In this document: in pieces, positions 1 to 11,985 of the stretch
Layout of the letters: every line of letters begins with the position of its first letter
Numbering within the stretch: the first letter of the stretch is position 1
Assembly (NCBI GenBank): GCA_023213395.1
Contig: CM041465.1
Location: forward strand, 110,305,741 to 110,369,740
Length of the DNA stretch: 64,000 bases
Direction: 5' to 3'
Origin: Cycas panzhihuaensis
Taxonomy: Eukaryota; Cycadophyta
The notes under the pieces: model-generated
What the model was told of the DNA's origin: nothing
The model's database searches: none
What the model saw: the letters and a program-made list of their open reading frames with translations, nothing else
Made by a program: the position numbers and the translations under genes

Positions 1-629
1 GGGTCTTCTTCATGTTAGAACTTAGGACCTTGAACAAAGGCTATAAGGAAGGACCATGTTCCTCAAGATCATCATTCTTAGCATCAAAGATGTCTTACAT
101 ATCTAGGTGCAAATATTAGGTAGGGGATAGGTCACATGCTGTAAAGGATAGTTTTGTATTATAGGGTCATTGATAAGGTGATAATATGAAGGGGTATCTT
201 TCTATTCCCTCATATCCCTAACACTTCCATGGAACTAGATCAAGGGTTCTAATACTTAATTTCTTGAGCATCTAGGTGGGTATAACATTAACTAATGAAC
301 TAGTATCTTTAAGGCAAAGTTTAGGGTTTTAATGGTTATGGTGAATAGATAGTGTCAATAGTACTTATGCTCATTTGTACATGGTAACTCATTAGAAACA
401 AAAGAGATGATAGATGGATCATAAGATGTTGTAATTATAACATGGATAGGAACCTCCTTATTCCCAAGGACTTATATAAGTAGGCTTCATTGGTTAGGGT
501 AGCTCAACAAGACATCCATCATGGGCATACCTATGGAGATAATATGAAGCTCTTCCATAATAGGGAAAGATTTCCCCTTGCTAGTGGGTTGGAGAAGGGC
601 CCTCCTAAAGTCATAGCAACTAAGATGAA
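1..629 (-). pseudogene. TatA1 protease and gag-protease linker remnant
   Basis: The minus strand of this stretch matches the region between gag and protease of TatD (about 61.8-62.25 kb). Examples are the shared ccatgga context near 230 (61,830 in TatD) and the block around 505-615, which aligns with 62,120-62,235 through the shared gtccatgatgg-like and ctcctaaagtc words. It would have encoded the acidic linker after gag and the start of the aspartic protease. Stops and indels occur throughout and no protease active-site motif can be read. A plus-strand open frame at 490-681 is only the antisense shadow of this linker. The piece ends exactly where ChromB inserted. Confidence 0.6.
625..629. 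repeat. Target-site duplication of ChromB, left copy (ATGAA)
   Basis: ATGAA directly precedes the first base of the left LTR, and the same five bases follow the right LTR at 6588-6592. Joining the flanks with one copy restores the collinear alignment of TatA1 with TatD. Confidence 0.85.
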
Positions 630-1206
630 TGATGAGGATGACATACAAGGAAAACATTCTATCTCACATGTAAAAATATAAAACAAAAGGGAGTTAAAGA
701 ATATAGATAGTTGTTTTACTTCTAATTATATTCCATTCTATTAAATCTTATAAAAGATAATCTAAAAGTACATTTATATAAGTGAAAGTAGAAAGTTTAG
801 AATCTTTTAAGCTTAACCCTAAAAGCTTACCAATTACATAAAATAATAAATAAACCCATATTTTAATGTTAAGTTATATTAAGAAAAACTAGACTTCTAA
901 GGGTTATTATATAAAATAGAAAACTAGTCTAAAATTAACTACTATTTTTAGACATATAAAATAAATCTCAAATTTTTAGCATTTTTTACTAAAAAACTAC
1001 AAGCCTACAATGGGCCGTTGGCCTACTTATAGGTCATTTTCACCTATTCTACCCAGATAGACTTTCATTTTAGCATAGAAATAACTAAATTCTAACCACT
1101 AAGTAAAAAGTTATATTTTGATTACTAGAACCCAAAATTTAAAGAAAATGACTAAAAAGTAAAAAATGGTTTAAGTTATAATGAATGTTTAAATGCTCCT
1201 ACATCA
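630..1206 (-). repeat. ChromB 3' LTR (left copy)
   Basis: It aligns with 6000-6587 over its whole length with many substitutions and small indels. It starts TGAT and ends ATCA, a 4-bp terminal inverted repeat. Being left of a minus-strand element, it is the 3' LTR. Confidence 0.9.
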
Positions 1207-1220
1207 TCCTCCCCAAGTTG
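1207..1220 (-). promoter_or_regulatory. ChromB polypurine tract
   Basis: The plus strand reads tcctccccaagttg directly after the left LTR. On the element strand this is a purine-rich run ending GGGGAGGA immediately before the LTR TGATG start, the expected position of the plus-strand DNA primer. Confidence 0.7.
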
Positions 1221-1254
1221 AAAAGAGCTATACCCCTATGAGTTATTGTGATAA

Positions 1255-2560
1255 AATTCTTATCATTTATCAAAATTCAATTGCTTTAGCTCTTCTTTAG
1301 TGATTTAGCTATTGTCTACTTATGGCAAACCTTTCTACTACACTAGGTACTTGTTGTGATTTCCCTATTGTGTGCTCACTGTCTTTATATCTAATACCTT
1401 TTTAATTTCTTCTTGATTTTTCCTTGGTATTTAGATCTCCCAACTTGCCACTTCATCTCCATAATCTACTTCTCCATCTCCTTCATGATATGCATATAGG
1501 TCTAAGACATAAAAAATATAAGAGATATCAAAGTGTTCAAGTATATTCACCTTTTAATAACTCAACGTTATCTAATCCTTTTATATTTTAGTTTGTTGTA
1601 AGTCCCTTGGGGAAATCTATCTTTCCTCAAGTAATCCACCACCAAATCACCTTCTTCACATACCTTATATCTATAGGTTATATCTACTACTTCCTTGTAC
1701 CTTTTATTATTATCTTGTAACTTTTTCCTCACCCCCTCTTAAACATGTTATATATGCTTTACAATAGCTTTTGCATCATCACTCACCCTTTTCCTAATGG
1801 GTAGGTGCACTGAATCTATTACACCCTTTAGGGTTTTACCATATATAATATGAAAAAGTGATTTATCTGTTGACCTATTTGCAAAACTATTATATAGAAA
1901 TTTTACCTATGCCAACATTATATCCTATTGTTTGGGCTTCTGCTCAATAATGCACCTTAGTAAGTTTTTTAAACTTCTATTTACCACTTCAGTTTTCCCA
2001 TTAATTTTTGGATGGTAGGCACTAATAAACTAGTGTTTTATTCCCAACATCATCTAAAGAGTATTCTAGAAATGGTTTAAGAACTTTATGTCTCAATTTG
2101 AAGTGATAGTCTTCAGAATGCCATGCAAACTTCCAACCTCTTTAAAGAATAAATATGCTATCATAAGTGCATCATTTATCTTCTTGCATGTAATAAAATA
2201 AGTTATTTTTAAAAAGTGATCAACAATGACAAAAATTAAATCATTACCTCTTTGTATATATAATAATACCAACATTTAGTCTGTGCTCACATCTATCCAT
2301 GGTCTTTTAGGTACTGATAAGGGTATATATAAGCCACTATTCTGTGCATGTCCCCTGTCCATCTAGCATATTTAATAGTGTTCCATAAATCTTGCCACAT
2401 CACTCTTTATTCAAGGTAAAAAAATACTTTTCTTATACTAAAGTTATGGTCTTATTTTGGCCAATATGCTCTCCAAGACCTTCACTATGCAACTCTCGTA
2501 TGATGTTCTCTCTCATGGAACCCACTAGGATGCACAATTAATTTTTCTTAAATAGTTAGC
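1255..2560 (-). pseudogene. ChromB integrase with chromodomain remnant
   Basis: Read on the minus strand, integrase begins with an HHCC-type zinc-finger remnant (about 2395-2530), then the core with RGNDLIFVIVDHF at about 2200-2255, where the D of VIVD is the first catalytic Asp. The words KEVGSLHG and TITSN follow near 2095-2145, and a degenerate YHPQTDGQ-like stretch near 1990. After the core, about 1270-1400 translates as KYLV**KGLP with a later EELKQLNF, matching the YLVKWKGLP core of a chromodomain with both Trp codons turned to stops. Chromodomains direct chromovirus integration to marked chromatin. Several in-frame stops and frameshifts make the gene inactive. Confidence 0.75.
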
Positions 2561-2699
2561 CATCCTATATAAAGCAATCATCATATAAAGAACTATGTCC
2601 CTTAATTAGAGGAGTTTTATAGTGCTCAACAATTATTTCAAATTCAAGGTCTAAGTCATACAAATCATTAATGGCTTTAAATCTTACTACTTAATTTTC

Positions 2700-3070
2700 C
2701 ATAGTGTTCAATAATACCACTCACCTACTCAATGCATAAGCAACATGATTTTGTTAGCTTAATTTATATTGTAAAATAAATCTAAAGCATTATAGATAGG
2801 ATACCTGCTTATCATGCCTAGTATTTAATTCCCTTTAGGTATTTATATACCTCAAGGCTTGTTGATTAGTAAATATGACAAATTCATTGAGTATAAGATA
2901 ATGCCTCCAAGCGTAGATAATCACATAAAATTCTAAGTCATAGGTTGAATACCTTCTTCTTTCTTTATTAAATTTCTTACTATAAAATATTATAGGTCTT
3001 GCTTTTTGACTAAGCACTACTCTAATTGTAACATGTAAAGTGTTACAATTAACCTCAAACACTTTTTAAA
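2700..3070 (-). pseudogene. ChromB RNase H domain
   Basis: The minus-strand frame at 2835-3062 reads through MFEVNCNT, IFYSKKFNKERRRYSTYDLEF and FVIFTNQQALRYINT. These are the standard motifs of a gypsy RNase H: the region of the first catalytic Asp (here FEVNCN, Asp to Asn), the conserved Glu in DLEFYVI, and the TDHxALKY block (here TNQQALRY, Asp to Asn). The domain sits between RT and integrase as expected. Two catalytic Asp positions are substituted, so it would be inactive even if expressed. Confidence 0.8.
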
Positions 3071-3179
3071 GTCTGGTAGTACAAGCACAGATACCTCACT
3101 TACCTTTTGCTTTAAGAGTTAGAATCTATTTTCTACTTCCCTAGTCTATGTTAACTCCTTGCCCTTCATGCAATCTATT

Positions 3180-3960
3180 CAAGGTGTAATAATTTACTAA
3201 AGTTCGTAATAAACTTTATATAAAATTGAGCTAAATCATAGAAACTTCTTACCTCTATCATAGTCTTAGGTGTTGGCCACTGAATAATAACCCTAATCTT
3301 CTCCTCATCTATTCATAATCCCTCTTGTGAAATTACAAATACCAAAAATACTAGGCTTCTTTACATAAATATATACTTCTTTCATATTTGCATATAACTT
3401 CTCTCTCTTAAATGCTTCAAGTATAATCCTTATGTGTATTAAGTGATCCTCCTCAATCTTACTAAAAATAAGAATATCATCAAAATACGCAGCTACAAAC
3501 TTACTAATAAATGGTTGAAACACAATATTCATTCATCTCATAAACATGCTTGGGGTATTTGACATCTTAAATAGCATGACTAGCTATTCATACAATTCAT
3601 GCCTTGTCTTGAAGGTTGTTTTCCACTTATCCCCTTCATGAATTTGGATCTGATGATACCCTCTCTTGAGGTTAATCTTTGTAATGTAGGAAGCACCTGC
3701 TAATACATCCAGCATATTATCCATATGAGGTATAAGAAACTAATATTTAAATGTTATCTTATTGATTACTCTATAATAAATACACATTCACTATGGGCCA
3801 TCTTTCTTTAGAGTTACTAATGCTAAAACTACATAGGGGCTTAAGCTTTCTCTTACCATTTCCTTTTGTACCAATTCATTAACTTATTGATTTAACTCTT
3901 CATTCTTCATTAGGCTTAATGGATAAGTTGTCTAGTTTGATAAACTTGACCATATGATTA
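3180..3960 (-). pseudogene. ChromB reverse transcriptase
   Basis: The RT palm is visible in the minus-strand frame at 3305-3532 with AAYFDDILIFSK, the YxDD-type catalytic box (FDD with both Asp retained), followed by LEAFKREKLYANMKEVY, typical of chromovirus RT. Further upstream (to about 3960) degenerate blocks correspond to the LPLxxxEL start, the KKDGxxxMC block and the DLKRGYHQI-like block containing the other catalytic Asp. The frame is broken near 3535, where the next block continues in another frame. The family assignment is secure and the gene is dead. Confidence 0.82.
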
Positions 3961-4189
3961 GGTTGATTGGTGTCAAATGTCTCTCATACGTGGTAAGATA
4001 TTAGGTAATTCATTTGGCATAATATCACTATACTCCTTTAATAACCCCATTACCTTACTCAGTATCTCTATGTTATCATCCTCTATCTAGCTTGTTATCA
4101 AGTCACAACAAGTGTCAATATCTCATATATATTTCATAAATTCTTTAGTAGTTAATATATTTTCCACATGACCTTGTTCCTTAAGTATT

Positions 4190-4560
4190 AATAACTTTAC
4201 CACTACACTATTCTTTTAAAATGTATAGGTATTATTCTTTCCATTATGAAAGGCATTCCTATTGTACTATCACAGTCTCCCTAATAATAGATGGCATGCA
4301 TCCATAGGGATCACATCACACCATATCTCATCTTAATATGATTTTCCAATACTAAATTTAACCAAGTATCTCTTGTCAATAGTCATCTAATTTCTATTTT
4401 TAAACCAAGAAATGTAATATGGATGTGGATGTACTTCACAACTCAATCCCAACTTTTCTACCATTTCATTAGAGATCGTACTTTCACAACTTCCACCATC
4501 AATTATAACTTTATATATCTATCCTCCTATAATACATCTTGTCTTGAAAATATTAGTTTA
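4190..4560 (-). pseudogene. ChromB aspartic protease
   Basis: Minus-strand translation gives GSCESTISNEMVEKLGL (about 4455-4505), the post-active-site block of a retropepsin, and LLLGRPW (about 4270-4290), the flap-distal block conserved in plant chromoviruses. The active-site D(T/S/G)G region just before GSCES is partly readable. It lies between gag and RT as expected. Stops interrupt the frame. Confidence 0.65.
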
Positions 4561-4729
4561 CAACCATGAATCATTTTCTATCTTTGCCTTTCCTTTATCA
4601 TGTATGGGTTGTCATCTTGGTGTTATCATGGATTTTTAGAGAATTAAGGTCTCATCTTCATCCACTATGACTCCTTCATTGCCATATTTATTTGGACCAA
4701 GTTCACCTTTGGATGCTCTTCATACCTTC

Positions 4730-5760
4730 AAGATTGTTCCTCATGGTATCGATGGCATTCAAATACCCTGTGTCCTTCTTCCTTATATTTGAAATAAATA
4801 AAAGATCTCCTCTATCCTCTTCCATCACTAAAACCTCTACCTCATTGGGCCCTTAGAAATCCTCTTTCTCTAAGTTGGTTCTAAGTTCCTCTTCCTCCTT
4901 GTATTCTACCTTGCCTCTTTTCTCCTTATCTTTCCATCCTATTAGATGATTTTCTCCTCATATAAGGGATTCCTCCTCTACCTTTATACAAAGATGATGA
5001 ACCTCTTCTCATCATAAAGGACCTTTGAGTAGCATACTTATTTTTCTTTTTCTTTTTTACCTTTAATACTAATTGATACATGTATTATATGCCTATAAAT
5101 TTATGCATACTAAGTTCATCCTAAATTTAAAAATTGAAACTATTTATGTACCTTATAACAGCATATTCATCTATCTCCTTATGTTCTACATAAATAAAAT
5201 ATTTATAGGACTCATATGTATAGTCTTTTAGTATTATTTCTTTTTTATTTACGTTATGGAACCTTTTAGAATGGGTTTAAGAGTAATCAACTAGTAGAAA
5301 CATCTCTTTAAACTTCTTGACTATCTTGGTCCATGTTCTGATCTTTTATTTGCCTTGCTTTGCCTTCTCCTTCTATAGGTAATCCCACTAAATAGTTACA
5401 TATCCCTTTAACTTTATGTATACAAACTTTACCTTCCTTTCTTTAGTCATGCGCTTATATTCAAAGAATTTCTCCATGGTAATTATCCAGTCTACTAGCT
5501 CCTTTGGTTTTAAACTCCCCTACTAGTCTCAAATATCAATCTTGATTCCATCACTCTTATCTTTAAGCACTTTTAAGAATCTTTCTTCTATTTTTTGTGG
5601 TTCATGTGGCTCACCATCTTCTAATCTTGTACCATTATCACTTAATGCCTCTTCTTCACTGGTATTTCCTTTATGCCTTTGTCTTAATACTATAGTGGCA
5701 AGTTGTTCCATTCTCCTCTACAACTCCTATAGGTTTCTATTCACTTCAACATAGTTTACT
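4730..5760 (-). pseudogene. ChromB gag with zinc-knuckle remnant
   Basis: The open stretch 5529-5711 (minus) ends SDGIKIDI, and the next block reads KPKELVDWI near 5490, matching the gag start of chromoviruses, where a DGIKxDIPxF block precedes the capsid-like domain. At about 4740-4800 a GHRVFECHRY stretch is the second half of a CCHC zinc knuckle used for RNA packaging. The first Cys pair is no longer clear. Several stops and frameshifts occur between these two anchors. Confidence 0.6.
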
Positions 5761-5985
5761 CTTTCTCATCTTCTCATCATATTTAACTACTCTTCTCTTT
5801 GCCTAACTACTTTGGGTCTTAAATTTTCTCTTATAAGCTTTCTATAAGGCTCCTAGGCCCCAATGAGCACTTCCTCACTCTTTTCAATAGGAATACTTTA
5901 TAACCTATATAGTTTCTTCAATAAATATCCATTGTAACACCTTAAACTTTTATGGTTTCTTTCTTTAACCCCAGAGTTGAACCAT

Positions 5986-5997
5986 GCTATAATATTA
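5986..5997 (-). promoter_or_regulatory. ChromB primer-binding site (initiator Met tRNA type)
   Basis: The plus strand reads gctataatatta two bases inside the right LTR. On the element strand this is TAATATTATAGC, a decayed TGGTATCAGAGC, the complement of the initiator methionine tRNA 3' end used by many plant elements. Confidence 0.7.
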
Positions 5998-5999
5998 AA

Positions 6000-6587
6000 T
6001 GATAAGAATGACCTACAAGGAGAACATTCAATCTCACATGTAAAGACTTAAAATAAGAAAGAGCTAAAAAATATGGAGAGTCATTTTATTTCTAATTATA
6101 TTCCACTTCATTTAATCTTACAAAAGATAGTCTAAAAGTACATTTATACGAGTGAAAGTAAGAAGTCTAGAATCTTCTAACCCTAACACTAAAACCTCCT
6201 TAATCATATAAAATAATGAATAGAACTATATTTCAAAGTTAAGTCTTACTAAGAAAAACTAAACTACTAAGGGTTATTTTATAAAAGGGAAAACTAGTCT
6301 AAAATTAAATATTATTTTTAAACATACAAAATAAATCTCAAATTTTTAGAATTTTGAGTGTTTTTTGGCTAAAATTTTATGGACCTACGATAAGCCTTTG
6401 GCCTAGTTGTAGGCCATTTTAACCTATTCTAATCAAATAGACCTTTATTTTGGCACAAGAATGACTAAATTTTGACCATTGAGTAAAAAGTTATGCTTTG
6501 ATTTGTAGAACCCAACATTCAGAGAAAATCGACTAAAAAGCAAAAAGTGGTTGAAGTTATGATGACAGTTTATATGATCTCACATTA
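6000..6587 (-). repeat. ChromB 5' LTR (right copy)
   Basis: It is the partner of 630-1206. It starts TGAT and ends ATTA, the final C having mutated to T, and is followed directly by the ATGAA duplication. As the 5' LTR it would have contained the promoter; I cannot place a TATA box with confidence. Confidence 0.88.
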
Positions 6588-6592
6588 ATGAA
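6588..6592. repeat. Target-site duplication of ChromB, right copy (ATGAA)
   Basis: Perfect match to 625-629; TatA1 resumes directly after it. Confidence 0.85.
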
Positions 6593-9252
6593 TAGGAATT
6601 ATCTTGGAAATAATACAACTCTTAATAGGAGAAGGGTCTTAAGGTGGTTGTTGAGAGGAGGAGCCTTCCTCAATTTCCTTAAGTACTTGAGCATAGGCCG
6701 CATGGAAAACCTGGGTGGTAACTAGCACTAAAATGACCCTTTTGCCCTTAACATTATAACATTGGGCAGCTTGGGTCAAGTCTTAGGTTTTAGGAGTGCT
6801 TGAGATTGTTATTTTAGGTTGGGCCTTATCTCTTAGTTAATTTGGGGCAAGACTAGATGGTGTCTAGCCTCTTCTACAATTAGGGTTATCATATTCCTCA
6901 TTAGTTAGGTTATTAAGAAAGTTGTTTAGGAGCATCATATCTTAGAAAAAAATCTTAATAGATAAGTTGGTGTAAGTTTTATTTAGAAGTAGGTTATGAA
7001 GGAGGGTCTCAAGTAGATGCTTACTCAAGATGTTAAGTCTAGTAATAAGCATCATCATAGGCACAATGGTCATGGATAACACATCATTCCTTCTTAGAAA
7101 GGGGTGAGATTTCTTGTCCTAGGGAGGAGTTGTGTTACCTGCTTTGGGCTAAGTTATAGTTTAGGTAATCTGATGGTAGGTCTATATCCATGATGGGGAG
7201 TAGGCTACGCAAGTAAGAAGTAGGTTTGTTGAAGATTAAGACCTTTAATAACTCATTCAAATAATCAAATAACCAAGGTAAGAGATAGATGGCCTAAAAG
7301 CAAGTAGTAGTGGCATGGTTCTGTCAGTATTATAGACAGGTGGGCTAAAAGAAGGTGGAAATGGCCTTTGGTCTTGTAGAGAAAGGGGTGCCTCATGATG
7401 CAAGGGAGGTTTGTTGACTTTTTTGAGACTAGCCTAGATCTCAATAGACTTAAGTTCTAAGCATTTAGTAATGGTTGAGTTATATGTAATTACATCCATG
7501 TTGAGTACTTTGGCATGGACTTCCAAACAGAGGGTATTTATAAAGATATCATATTTTAGGTCTTTAGATAATATAGCCTTAGAGGAATTAAGGATATCAT
7601 GGAATCTATAAATAAAATCTCGATTGAGTTTATCTTAGCTTTATTTTAGAGAGAGAAGGGTCTTTCCCCACTTTAAAAAAGGTAAGCAACATCAAAATAG
7701 TTGACAAAAATATTAACTAACTATTGGAAATAAATAATAGACTGGGTTAGGATATGTTAGAACCACTTCAAGGAATCTCTTTGAAGAGATCATGAGAACA
7801 ATTTCATAAGAATGTGGTTGTAGGCCCATAAATTAATATAAGCCATGGTGAATGCCTTGACATGATTGATGGGATTTTGGGATGAAATACCATCACATTT
7901 AGATACTTCTAGAGGGTGAGGAGGTAAATTAGTCCTTAGGGCTTCAAGAGAAAGGGGAGTAGTCCTATAGTTAGCAAAGGGATAGGCCCTAAGTTTTGAT
8001 GAAAGGATGTGCCCCAGGTTGGGCTAAAGGATTAGAGAGCGAATAAGCGAGTTGAGGTTAGTAACCAAGTTGAGATTAAGGAGGAGGGTAAAGGAGTTAA
8101 CTTTATGGATAAGGAGGATATTATGGAGTAGATTGGGAGATGCCTTCAGTTACATATGATGATGTCACCTAAGGATAGAGGTGAGGACCATGTGGTGGTG
8201 GGTGAGGATATCCGAAAATATTATATGGAGGAGGTTGATAAGATGGGGCAGCTTGGTTATGACTCCTTATAAACCAACAACATAAGGTCAAGTAGGCAGG
8301 GGGACATGGGGAGCTTGATAAGCTTGAATATATGGGACTTAATAATCAGGGGTTAGATGGGGTGTAGTAAATGGATAAAGAGGTGTAGAATATAATGAGG
8401 GGTGATGCAAGGGATTTTTCCTAAAGGGGCCTCTAATTGGATATGTAAACCTATAAGGGTGAAGGGGATCAACTCTGTAAGCTAATAAAGGATGGGGTAC
8501 ATCTTGATCCCACTTTTGGGTGGTGTACCCAAGTAAGATATAAGTGGATAAATTAGGTTAATATAGGCAAGGAGGATGCTAAGGAATACCACTAGGTCCA
8601 CCATAATGGGGACAAGGTGGAAAAGGAAAAATAAAAGGAGGAGCCTAAGTAGTAGTTGGTTGGGGAATAAAGGTATGGAAAGTGCTAAAGAGAGAGGTGA
8701 AAAAGGGGATAGAGCCCCTAGGTTAGAACAAAATAGAGAGGACTAAGGAATTGCCCTAAAAGAAGGGTCAATGGACTAAGCTATTATGGGAAAAGGTTGG
8801 GTAGCCAGAGTAGAGGATTGAGTGATAGTTTGGGATACAAAGTGAGGTTGAGTAGCTAAAGATAAGGCTAGGATAGAGGTAGAAGAAACAAAGACACTAG
8901 ACACTAAATGATGGGCTCGAGTAGGAGTGGATTCACCTGTAACTACTTCAAATTGGGCCCTTAGGGTGGCTATGATATACCAAGTTATATTTTTAGTCTA
9001 AAATGGGTTTGAGATATATGATTAACCTTGAACATGATCAAATAAAAAGGTTTAAAGTAAGGGATTAGACTTAGGTAGAGGGTCATAGGGCTAGACAATC
9101 ATGATTGCATGGGTTGGGAAGTAATGGGGTTCTGATATAATCTTTTAATATCATAGGACTTGTAGGTGGGGTCTGCACTCTCCTTATATGGTTAGTAAGG
9201 AGGGTAAGGTTTGGCAGTATGAGACCAATTCTAAGTATAAACCTAGTAGGCA
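6593..9252 (-). pseudogene. TatA1 gag and gag leader protein remnant
   Basis: This resumes TatA1 after ChromB. On the minus strand 7380-7960 aligns with the TatD gag core (62,930-63,500): the blocks for LEAIEIQ, KVYVEVLKM and FVNYFDV can be read as degenerate versions at about 7440-7700, and a TCATCA-rich stretch around 7690 encodes the FVNYFDV-like motif. About 6600-7380 corresponds to the basic, Pro/Ser-rich gag C-terminus. About 7960-9252 is the Pro/Gly-rich N-terminal extension also seen in TatC (28.07-29.27 kb) and TatD (63.5-64 kb). Gag would form the particle. No long open frame remains. Confidence 0.65.
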
Positions 9253-9257
9253 TCTTG
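9253..9257. repeat. Target-site duplication of CopE, left copy (TCTTG)
   Basis: TCTTG precedes the first base of the left CopE LTR; the right flank has TCTTA at 16850-16854, one mismatch. Confidence 0.75.
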
Positions 9258-9555
9258 TGAAAAGAGTGGATCTATCCTTCAACTCCATGCAGTAAACACA
9301 AAGGCAAACATGGGAGTAAGAGAGACTTGAGAGAAAGAAAGTAGCTCTCAAAAAATGGGGAGGTAAGAATGAATCTCGTCCATTGAGCTTTTACTTTTAT
9401 ATTGAGAGAGGAAACATTAAAGTTAGGTGAAATAAAATTACACATAATGCACATGAAAGTGTATTTCACTTAAGTGATCTAATTTAAAGTTCACTTAAGA
9501 CCCTTTTTTGAAATAATCAACTAATGTAATAAACTTGTAATATTAACCCTTTTCA
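9258..9555 (-). repeat. CopE 3' LTR (left copy)
   Basis: 298 bp, begins TGAAAAGAG and ends TTTTCA. It aligns without large gaps to 16552-16849. Confidence 0.93.
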
Positions 9556-9570
9556 ATCTCCCCCTTTATA
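9556..9570 (-). promoter_or_regulatory. CopE polypurine tract
   Basis: The plus strand atctccccctttata follows the LTR. On the element strand this ends AAAGGGGGAGAT directly before the LTR TG, the classic copia polypurine tract. Confidence 0.85.
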
Positions 9571-10009
9571 GTAGAAGGTCATTTCATCCTATTTTATTCT
9601 ATCCTGTGAGATCTTCATTTGAGCCTCTTACAAAGCAAACTACTATGACACTTTTGTCGAAAACCCTCACGGGGAAGAAAACCCACAAATTTTCTAATCT
9701 ACTAATCTGGCTCAGGTGACTCTTTAAATGAAGCCAGATAGCTAATCAGTATAATGAATTTTGTAGCTGAAATCTTCTAAGTTTCCATATACCATTTAGT
9801 CATCCGCCATGCCCTTTTAGGTTTTCACAGGTTCTAATTTTCTAAAATGATACAACCCTTATCCTTTCGCACCCATAAGGGATTTTTACAAATGGGATAG
9901 AGTTGAGACCTACTCTTGTCCTTTCGTGCCTACAAGGGGTTTTCATGAATGAGACAGAGTATGATGGGCCTATTGTCATCTCCTTCAATCAGTCAGAGAT
10001 GGAGGCCTA
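9571..10009 (-). other. CopE 3' untranslated region
   Basis: The stretch between the end of the RNase H coding region and the polypurine tract shows no domain or open frame. It contains cacgggg- and aagggg-type runs but nothing I can name. Confidence 0.6.
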
Positions 10010-11523
10010 AGGCCGAGTTGCTTTTGAAACTATTCAAACTTCACCTTCTTTAGTGGTTTGGCAAAGATATCAGCCACTTGATCTATTGTGGGGAAGTACT
10101 CCAGTTGAATTGTGCCATCATGAACTAGTTCCCTAATCCTGTGGACTTTCATACTTATATGTTTGGTATGATTATGAAATACAGGATTCTTAGCCATCTA
10201 GATTATAGATTGATTATCTACATGTAAGCTAGTAGAACTTATTTGGATGGCATTTAATGTATTCAATAATTTTCTAACCCATATCACCTCCTTGCTTATC
10301 TCAAAAGCAACAGTGTACTCAGCTTCGACGGTTAAGTCTGTAACTATCCTCTACCATCTAGATCTCCATGATATTGGTGTTATTCCAATAAATGTTATGT
10401 ACCTAGACGTAGATCTTCCTGTGTCTTTATCTCCAGTAAAGTTTGAGTCTATGTATACATAAAGTTTAAATTCTACATTGGGTTCATACAATAGACCATA
10501 TTTTCTAGTCATCTTTAGGTATCTCAACACTCATATTGTAACTTACCAATGATTCTACTTAGGATTTGTCATGAATATTGTAAGAATGTCATCAGAGTGT
10601 GCAATATCTAGCCTTATGTTAGTAGTATAGATGAGACTACATACAAGTTGCTTGTAGAGTGTTGCGTCTACCTCCCTAATGTCACCATCAACTGAGAGTT
10701 TAATATTAGGCTCCATATGTATATCCACTAGTCAAGCACCTTCCAACTGAAACTTTTTTAGAAGATCATTGATATATTTTTCTTAGGAGAGAAAGATTTT
10801 GCCATTCTTTTGAGTTACTTCAATTCCCAAGTAATATTTCATCAACCCGAGGTCAGACAATTCAAAAATTTTAGTAAGTTTCTTCTTCAGTTGGCTGATT
10901 ACCTATTCACTATTCCCTATTATTAGAATGTCATCCACAAAGATTAAAAGGTAAATGACTTTATCATTTTGGCGCTTGATGAATAATGTTGCATCAATAT
11001 CTTGATAGTCACAAACCTCATATCCAAGTTACCTCATTCTTTTAGACAACTTGGTAAACCAAGCACAAGGACCTTACTTTAGGCCATACAAGGACATTTT
11101 GAGCCTGCAAACTTTATGCTCCTCACCGACAATCTCATGTCCTTCTGGTTGATCCATGTAAATTTCTTCTTTAAGGTCCCCATTAAGAAATATGGTCTTA
11201 ACATCAAGTTGGTGGATTTTCCAACCTTGTTGAGTAGCCAAGGCTATAAGAGTTCTAATTGTAGGCCACTTGGTTATAGGAGCAAAGATTTTAGTGTAGT
11301 CAATGCCTTCCCTTTATGTGAATCCTTTTGCTACCAATTTCACCTTGTGTTTTTCTAGGGTGCCATATGATCTATAGTTATTTTTTAACACCCATTTATT
11401 TTGAACTACCTTTCTTCCAAGTGGTAGATCAATAAGCTCCCATGTACCATTATTAATAAGAGATTGGTACTCTTCATTCATGGAATTTCTCCAAGCTATA
11501 TGCTTTATAGCTTTTTGGTACAT
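10010..11523 (-). pseudogene. CopE reverse transcriptase and RNase H
   Basis: The minus-strand frame at 11314-11523 gives the copia RT start: NGTWELIDLPLGRKVVQNKW and KHKVKLVAKGFT. Leftwards follow a QLDVKTIFLNGDL block (the first catalytic Asp, about 11,200), LYGLK (about 11,070), and LIFVDDILI (about 10,950), the VDD catalytic box with both Asp present. RNase H follows, with YIDSNFTGDKDTGRSTS (about 10,400) and a final VADIFAKPL block near 10,050. Stops replace several Trp, Gln and Arg codons and at least two frameshifts occur. This is the most recognisable part of CopE. Confidence 0.88.
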
Positions 11524-11985
11524 TAGGGTCTCTTCATTAAGAGTAAGATGCAGTTATGTTGGTTCAAGCTCAACGGAAAGTTATTCATGTATCCTTGCTC
11601 TATGGGCACTTCTAGTACTAGTTTTACCTACCTCATATGGTCGCATATCCTTCTGTAGCTGGTAGGCTTAACGAAAACCTCAAGTTGAGAACGAGGGTTT
11701 TATTTCTGCAACCTCTTGATCTTTATTTTAATCCTGAAAAGAATCATGTGAAATATTTGGCACAGAGGAAGTTGACGATGCTGGAGAAGATAGGCTAGCC
11801 ACGGATGTTAGAGAAGATGATCCTTCTACTATGGCTTTACCTTTGTCAACTTGGCTATTCACAAATGATGGTGTTGGATGTGTACACATTGGTTGGGAGT
11901 CACAACTTATATCCTCTGAGGCTCTATTATCAGATTCAAAGATTTTGAGCAACTGTTCAACATCTCCCCCGCTAAATTTTAGAAT
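11524..11985 (-). pseudogene. CopE integrase-RT linker
   Basis: This is the variable Ser/Pro-rich linker between integrase and RT. The minus-strand open stretch 11728-11952 is rich in Ser, Pro and Thr, as is usual in copia polyproteins, and has no catalytic motif. Confidence 0.6.

Larger units (their letters stand above)
630..6587 (-). mobile_element. ChromB: Ty3/gypsy chromovirus, full-length but decayed
   Basis: This 5958-bp minus-strand element is bounded by two LTRs (577 and 588 bp) that begin TGAT and end ATCA or ATTA. It has a primer-binding site inside the right LTR, a polypurine tract inside the left LTR and a perfect 5-bp target duplication. Reading leftwards the order is gag, protease, RT, RNase H, integrase and chromodomain, which is the Ty3/gypsy order. 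A chromodomain remnant after integrase makes it a chromovirus; the integrase and RNase H wording resembles the Reina or CRM groups, but I cannot choose. The LTRs are clearly more diverged from each other than those of CopE or TatC, so it is one of the older insertions. All frames are broken. Confidence 0.9.

Noticed and set aside
490-681. Plus-strand open frame of 63 codons
   Set aside because: It crosses the ChromB boundary and is antisense to the TatA1 linker, so it is a chance frame.
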